Source: Isoetes taiwanensis (taxonomy: Eukaryota; Streptophyta; Lycopodiopsida; Isoetales; Isoetaceae). From it: a stretch of 64,000 bases of DNA. Position numbers and translations under genes: made by a program. Below are positions 61,101 to 64,000 of this stretch, piece by piece (position 1 is the stretch's first letter; each line of letters begins with the position of its first letter). Where the stretch lies: the NCBI GenBank assembly GCA_021234155.1, contig JAJEKV010000082.1, positions 4,818,685 through 4,882,684 on the forward strand, read 5' to 3'. The notes beneath the pieces are model-generated. The model was not told where the DNA came from. It did no database searches and saw only the letters and a program-made list of their open reading frames with translations.

Positions 61101-61576
61101 GCACAATTCCTATTTGTCGGCAGGGGCGGCAGTTGGGGATTCAGTGGCGGCAGCAGAAGGGGGGATGGCAGAAGTAGAGGCAGCCTGAGATGTGCGAGCA
61201 ACAGAAGGTGAAGCAACTTGAGCGTATGCGGGTCAGAAAGGTGTGGGAAGAAGTGGCATGGTCGTGAGCTGCTGGAGGGTTAGCAGGATTCGCAGCAGCA
61301 TTTGGCGGCTTGAAAATTTGCATCTTACCCCGAATCAGTCCTGCAGCTCCTCCCTGTCTGCGAATGCTTTTAACTTTGGCCAACTCGTGCCTGCGGTCTT
61401 CTTGTTGGGCTGGGGTCGTCTCGGTCAACATACAAAGGCAAAGTTCCTTCACCGCCTACCACCGGGCGAGGATAGCCGCTTTCACTCAGCATCTCGCATC
61501 GCGGAACATGACTACCCGCATGGGTTCAAGGCCAAGCCATGGCGTCTAAGCCCTAATAATAATATGTACTGGCACG

Positions 61577-63096
61577 GAGAAGATGTACAAAAACATGACA
61601 ATTGTAGAAACAAGATCTAAAAAATTCCTTCACATGTAGAGCAAGGGCTACATCATGAAAACTAATAAGCAAAAGCAGAATGTCAGTTAAACAGGTCCAA
61701 GAGGTTAGATTAGGCTATAATAAACTACTGAAGTTAAATTATATCACTGAATACAAATTAAATTCACTATGAAGATCCTGAAAAGCTGAGGATATTATAT
61801 TATAGGGAACCAAGGATCAAGAAGTCCAAAGTTAGTACACATGCAAGAACAACCTAGAGAAATTATCTAAAACAGAAATCTAAGGATACAATGAAGAATA
61901 CAGGAAAATGGTTGAAGTAAATAGTAAACAACTTAATAGAAAGGACACACAGCAGAAAATGAATATTAAGCGGTATATCACTGAAAATAAACTAAAGGAA
62001 ATCAAAGGGTTAATGAAAGAAGACAGAATACAACAGTAAGAGCAAGGATTCAGATAAAGGGCAACCAAGGATTCAGATATCTAATTATATTAAGAAGAAA
62101 ACAAGAAAAACCTAGGGAACATAATGGAGATTAATGGAGGTCATGGAGATTACTGGTGAAAGCAGTGATAGGGTAAAGGTGTGAATAACAAATCTACAGT
62201 AAAGATCCAGAAAATTCGAAACAATGTGGTAAAGAATAGAAACTGGAGGAGAATTTGGGATTAAGGGAATACGAAAGAACAAAACAATATCAATCTAAAC
62301 CTTATTTGCAGAAACGTCTAGAGGAACTCCAGCAGGTAGAACGTTGGGGGTAACTTGTGAAGACAGATCAATCGTGGGGAACACCAACACCGGAGCACTG
62401 GGAGCATTTGGAGCAATAGGATCTGCTGGGGCAGACAACTCAGGGATCTCAGGAGTGCAAGCAACTGAAATGGGAATTTGAGCTGCACCAAGAGTAGAAC
62501 TAGCTTCCCCTTCAAGATTAATGGGGTTTTTCGCTGATCCAGGCAACTTGGCAGGCCTGTGATAATCAAATATCTTCCTTCTTTTTTCTGCTTTCAATTT
62601 CTCTTCCTGCATTTTGATCAGAGTTGCCTTATTAAAGCCTCCTTTCCTTCTACCCATCAACTTAACAGAGCATGGCTTGCTCGCCAAAGCCGAGAATGGT
62701 GAACCCACGATGCAGAATGAAGACACAAATTTAAGGAGAGGATAAACAGAATTTCTTAGCTGGAAAATCAGAAAAATAACACATCCAGATTGTCGCACAT
62801 GGGTAAGCAACTGCCATTCAGTTAGACGTACATCAGCCGCCATCGTGAGCACCGTAGAGCCGTGAGGAAGAAGAAGCCAACCCTAAAATGCGTTTAACTG
62901 GAATGTCGAAGGGGAAAGTGGAATAAAATGGAAAATAGAAGAAATAAATGATATTAGGCATATAAATTGAATTTATTCCCCTAAAATATCACTCAATGGT
63001 CCTATATAAATGGAGAACCAAGTATAGGTACAGTTAAGTCCTAAGATCATGAGAAATTGGTAATCATGCCTAAATGAACATATGTAGTCAGTTATA

Positions 63097-63099
<3 letters not shown>
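61577..63099 (-). repeat. PLE-B R2, outer (right) part
   Basis: Matches 50282-51794 with about 1% differences by eye, including a 12-bp extra piece near 61890-61902 (atgaagaatac). It holds the upstream copy of the ORF-A first exon and, to its right, the presumed promoter and 5' end. Confidence 0.92.
62301..62852 (-). CDS. ORF-A first exon, upstream terminal repeat
   Basis: The exon that would start the ORF-A protein. ATGs lie at 62852 and 62843; the second has the better context (acgATGGCGGC). It gives about 181 residues: MAADVRLTE, a hydrophobic stretch, basic MGRRKGGFNKATL with Lys/Glu-rich helix, then a Pro/Ala/Ile-rich low-complexity tail ending SANK at donor AAG|gtttag (62301/62300). 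Splicing to 55914 would keep frame. Compared with the R1 copy it has a +1 G and a -1 T about 17 bases apart that alter a few residues (near 62377-62394) and then restore frame. No known domain. Function unknown; position and basic charge could suit nucleic acid binding. Confidence 0.6.

Positions 63100-63131
<32 letters not shown>
63100..63131 (+). repeat. A32 tract at the PLE-B right end
   Basis: Thirty-two A residues directly after gttatatat, where the R1 copy has only seven. On the sense strand of PLE-B it is a 5' T tract. Host sequence (COX10-like) begins at the next base. Confidence 0.95.
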
Positions 63132-63133
<2 letters not shown>

Positions 63134-63488
63134 TTCGAAGACCAAATTAAGGTGAGCAAAAGGTTTGAGTCTGCATCTAAGTCTTTTGTGTTGTGGAATA
63201 TGTCCTGAACTATTTTAAATTGATCCTTGTCATTGGACTAAAACTGTGCACTTTAGTTTATTCATTCCAGTAAAGATGGCATATATAGTAGTCTTTCCAA
63301 AGCAGTAATTTTTGGAATGTGTTGAAGTGTACAACCTAATGCATTCTTTGTTAATAATAGCATGTTGGTTGTTGCAACAACATCATCAGGCTATGTCATG
63401 GAAAGTGGCCCACTGATTGATTCGAGTTTTCCGGGTTGGTTGTGCAGGCACTATGATGGCAGCAGGCTCGACAAATACATTTAATCAG
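63132..63488 (+). CDS. COX10: COX10-like heme A synthase farnesyltransferase, two exons, truncated
   Basis: Protoheme IX farnesyltransferase is a mitochondrial inner-membrane UbiA-type enzyme needed for heme A of cytochrome c oxidase. Seen: 63132-63151 reads LSKTKL with donor AG|gtgagc. After an intron (63152-63360, ending aataatag), exon 63361-63488 completes a Ser codon and reads MLVVATTSSGYVMESG, then SFPG. A shift of one base near 63430-63440 is needed to continue as CAGTMMAAGSTNTFNQ up to donor CAG|gttagt. These blocks match the first membrane region of plant COX10 (LSKARLSMLVVAT and CAGTMM...NQ). The 5' part is cut at the A32 tract and the rest lies outside the window. Either a disrupted gene, a pseudogene, or a gene with one base error. 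Confidence 0.7.
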
Positions 63489-63598
63489 GTTAGTTTCTCA
63501 AATACAAGTAGTTGTACAGACGAGTTTTACTTCCATTGTTAAAGCAAGAAAATGAAGAATACTAAATTGTAAGGAAGGAAGGAAGGAAGGAAGGAAGG
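63489..63598 (+). repeat. COX10-like intron start and (GGAA)n microsatellite
   Basis: Intron sequence follows the donor at 63489. The run (ggaa)n at 63571-63598 immediately precedes the LINE 3' end. Confidence 0.8.
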
Positions 63599-64000
63599 TA
63601 CTTTTATCGTCCACGGAGACCAATCGGTCTATGGGACCCAATACAAAAACGCAAACAAGCGGATTCTTGCCGGGTTAAAACCCCCCACCCGAAGGTTTTC
63701 GAGGGAAAAACCGTGGCGACAATCGGCCGGCCCGACAAACCATCCCCTAACATATAAAATCGTAAAACACCCAAATATATCTGATCATGCACCACACCCG
63801 TAGTGCCTAATTAGCGCAGGCAGCCGGCGAGGGCAAAGGTGACCTCGCAGTCCGGTACCTCCCGAATGTACGACCCCGGGCACGCATCGACGGCGGTGTG
63901 TTCATCGCAAATGCAAGGGCAAGTCCGGCCATTACTAAGGGGGCGTATCGGCGCCCGGATCTGACCGAACCGGGCAACTCTGGAAAGTGTGAGACTCATC
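63599..64000 (-). mobile_element. LINE 3' end, continues beyond the window
   Basis: Matches the 3' end of the LINE at 57628-61576. Shared plus-strand blocks are ttttatcgtcca, gagaccaatcgg, ctatgggaccca, ggttttcgagggaaaaaccg and gggcaactctggaaagtgtg (compare gggcaactttgaagggtatg). The minus-strand frame 63811-63999 corresponds to the Cys-rich C-terminus. It lies in the COX10-like intron, opposite in orientation. Confidence 0.85.

Larger units (their letters stand above)
57628..61576 (-). mobile_element. LINE inserted in PLE-B R2
   Basis: 3949 bp, absent from the matching site at 50282 in R1, which fixes both ends. Target duplication is only GA (57626-57627 and 61577-61578). Sense order: ORF1-tail-like sequence (61100-61560), AP endonuclease (60320-61100), RT (58880-59650), Cys-rich C-terminus (57784-58060), and a 3' end ...cgataaaaaaaa followed by (CTATT)n. 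RT motifs: GCPLSPTLFGLYIDQLE; the palm YADD reads YRDD. It has many frameshifts and is probably 5' truncated in or near ORF1. Related to the LINE at 19380-23160 and, at the 3' end, to 63599-64000. Confidence 0.9.
55915..62300 (-). other. Predicted large ORF-A intron containing a LINE
   Basis: Donor AAG|gtttagatt at 62301/62300 and acceptor tattttttcag|AAAAAG at 55915/55914; both are phase 0. The length is 6386 nt, or 2437 nt without the LINE. The sense strand is T-rich with no long reliable frame; the hydrophobic 129- and 142-codon frames at 57119-57508 and 56355-56783 reflect this composition. Confidence 0.55.
37257..63131 (-). mobile_element. PLE-B: Penelope-like retroelement with ~3-kb terminal repeats, nested insertions
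   Basis: About 10.4 kb of element once two insertions are removed. Sense order (right to left): upstream terminal repeat R2 (63099-61577 plus 57627-56062), ORF-A internal exon (55914-54335), reverse transcriptase (54331-51926), short 3' UTR, downstream terminal repeat R1 (51800-49609 plus 38073-37257). R1 is split by an LTR retrotransposon, R2 by a LINE. The parts 49609-51800 and 56953-63100 are nearly identical; up to the LINE site both are exactly 675 nt. That suggests recent transposition. PLEs are known to form partial tandems (pLTRs) and to keep introns. Here the repeat also carries a coding exon. No flanking target duplication was found. Confidence 0.8.

Noticed and set aside
37257-63131. 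PLE-B as an ordinary LTR retrotransposon
   Set aside because: The RT motifs are of PLE type. There is no integrase, protease or primer binding site, and the repeats lack TG...CA ends.

Overview
This is eukaryotic nuclear DNA, almost certainly from a streptophyte (green plant lineage). The one intact host gene has a plant-type PRMT7 protein, with 13 short GT-AG introns. The LTR elements use the plant-type initiator-tRNA-Met primer site. The rest is nested, mostly decayed retroelements. I cannot name the species; a repeat-rich land plant or charophyte fits.

Layout. 1-1714: unassigned degenerate repeat DNA. 1715-16115: PLE-A, a decayed Penelope-like retroelement on the minus strand with long terminal direct repeats, interrupted in a coding exon by a Copia element (8780-13750). 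16116-19380: non-coding, with tRNA-like (SINE-type) pieces. 19380-23160: a broken LINE on the minus strand. 23448-29739: PRMT7 on the minus strand, 14 exons, apparently functional (699 aa). 29740-33300: no recognisable gene. 33300-37256: a degraded LINE on the plus strand. 37257-63131: PLE-B, a much better preserved relative of PLE-A on the minus strand. One terminal repeat of PLE-B is split by an 11.5-kb LTR retrotransposon (38074-49608), the other by a 3.95-kb LINE (57628-61576). 63132-63488: two exons of a COX10-like gene on the plus strand, cut off at the PLE-B end. 63599-64000: the 3' part of another LINE.

The most interesting system is the PLE pair. PLE-B encodes ORF-A, a protein I do not recognise, and a 695-aa reverse transcriptase with PLE-type motifs and no visible GIY-YIG domain. 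Splice signals indicate that ORF-A begins in an exon inside the roughly 3-kb terminal repeat, spliced in frame across a 2.4-kb intron (before the LINE insertion) to the internal exon. The RT start codon lies 3 nt after the ORF-A stop, and a 318-nt intron follows RT codon 3. PLE-A shows the same gene order, and its terminal repeats end at nearly the same distance from the ORF-A exon. The terminal repeat therefore looks like a defined part of the element rather than a random tandem truncation.

Because the two terminal repeats of PLE-B are nearly identical from 49609 onward, each serves as the empty site for the insertion in the other. This gives exact boundaries for the LTR element and the LINE. 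Sequence condition is uneven: PRMT7 and 47.9-63.1 kb read cleanly, while several repeat segments carry many small indels, which may be decay or assembly error.
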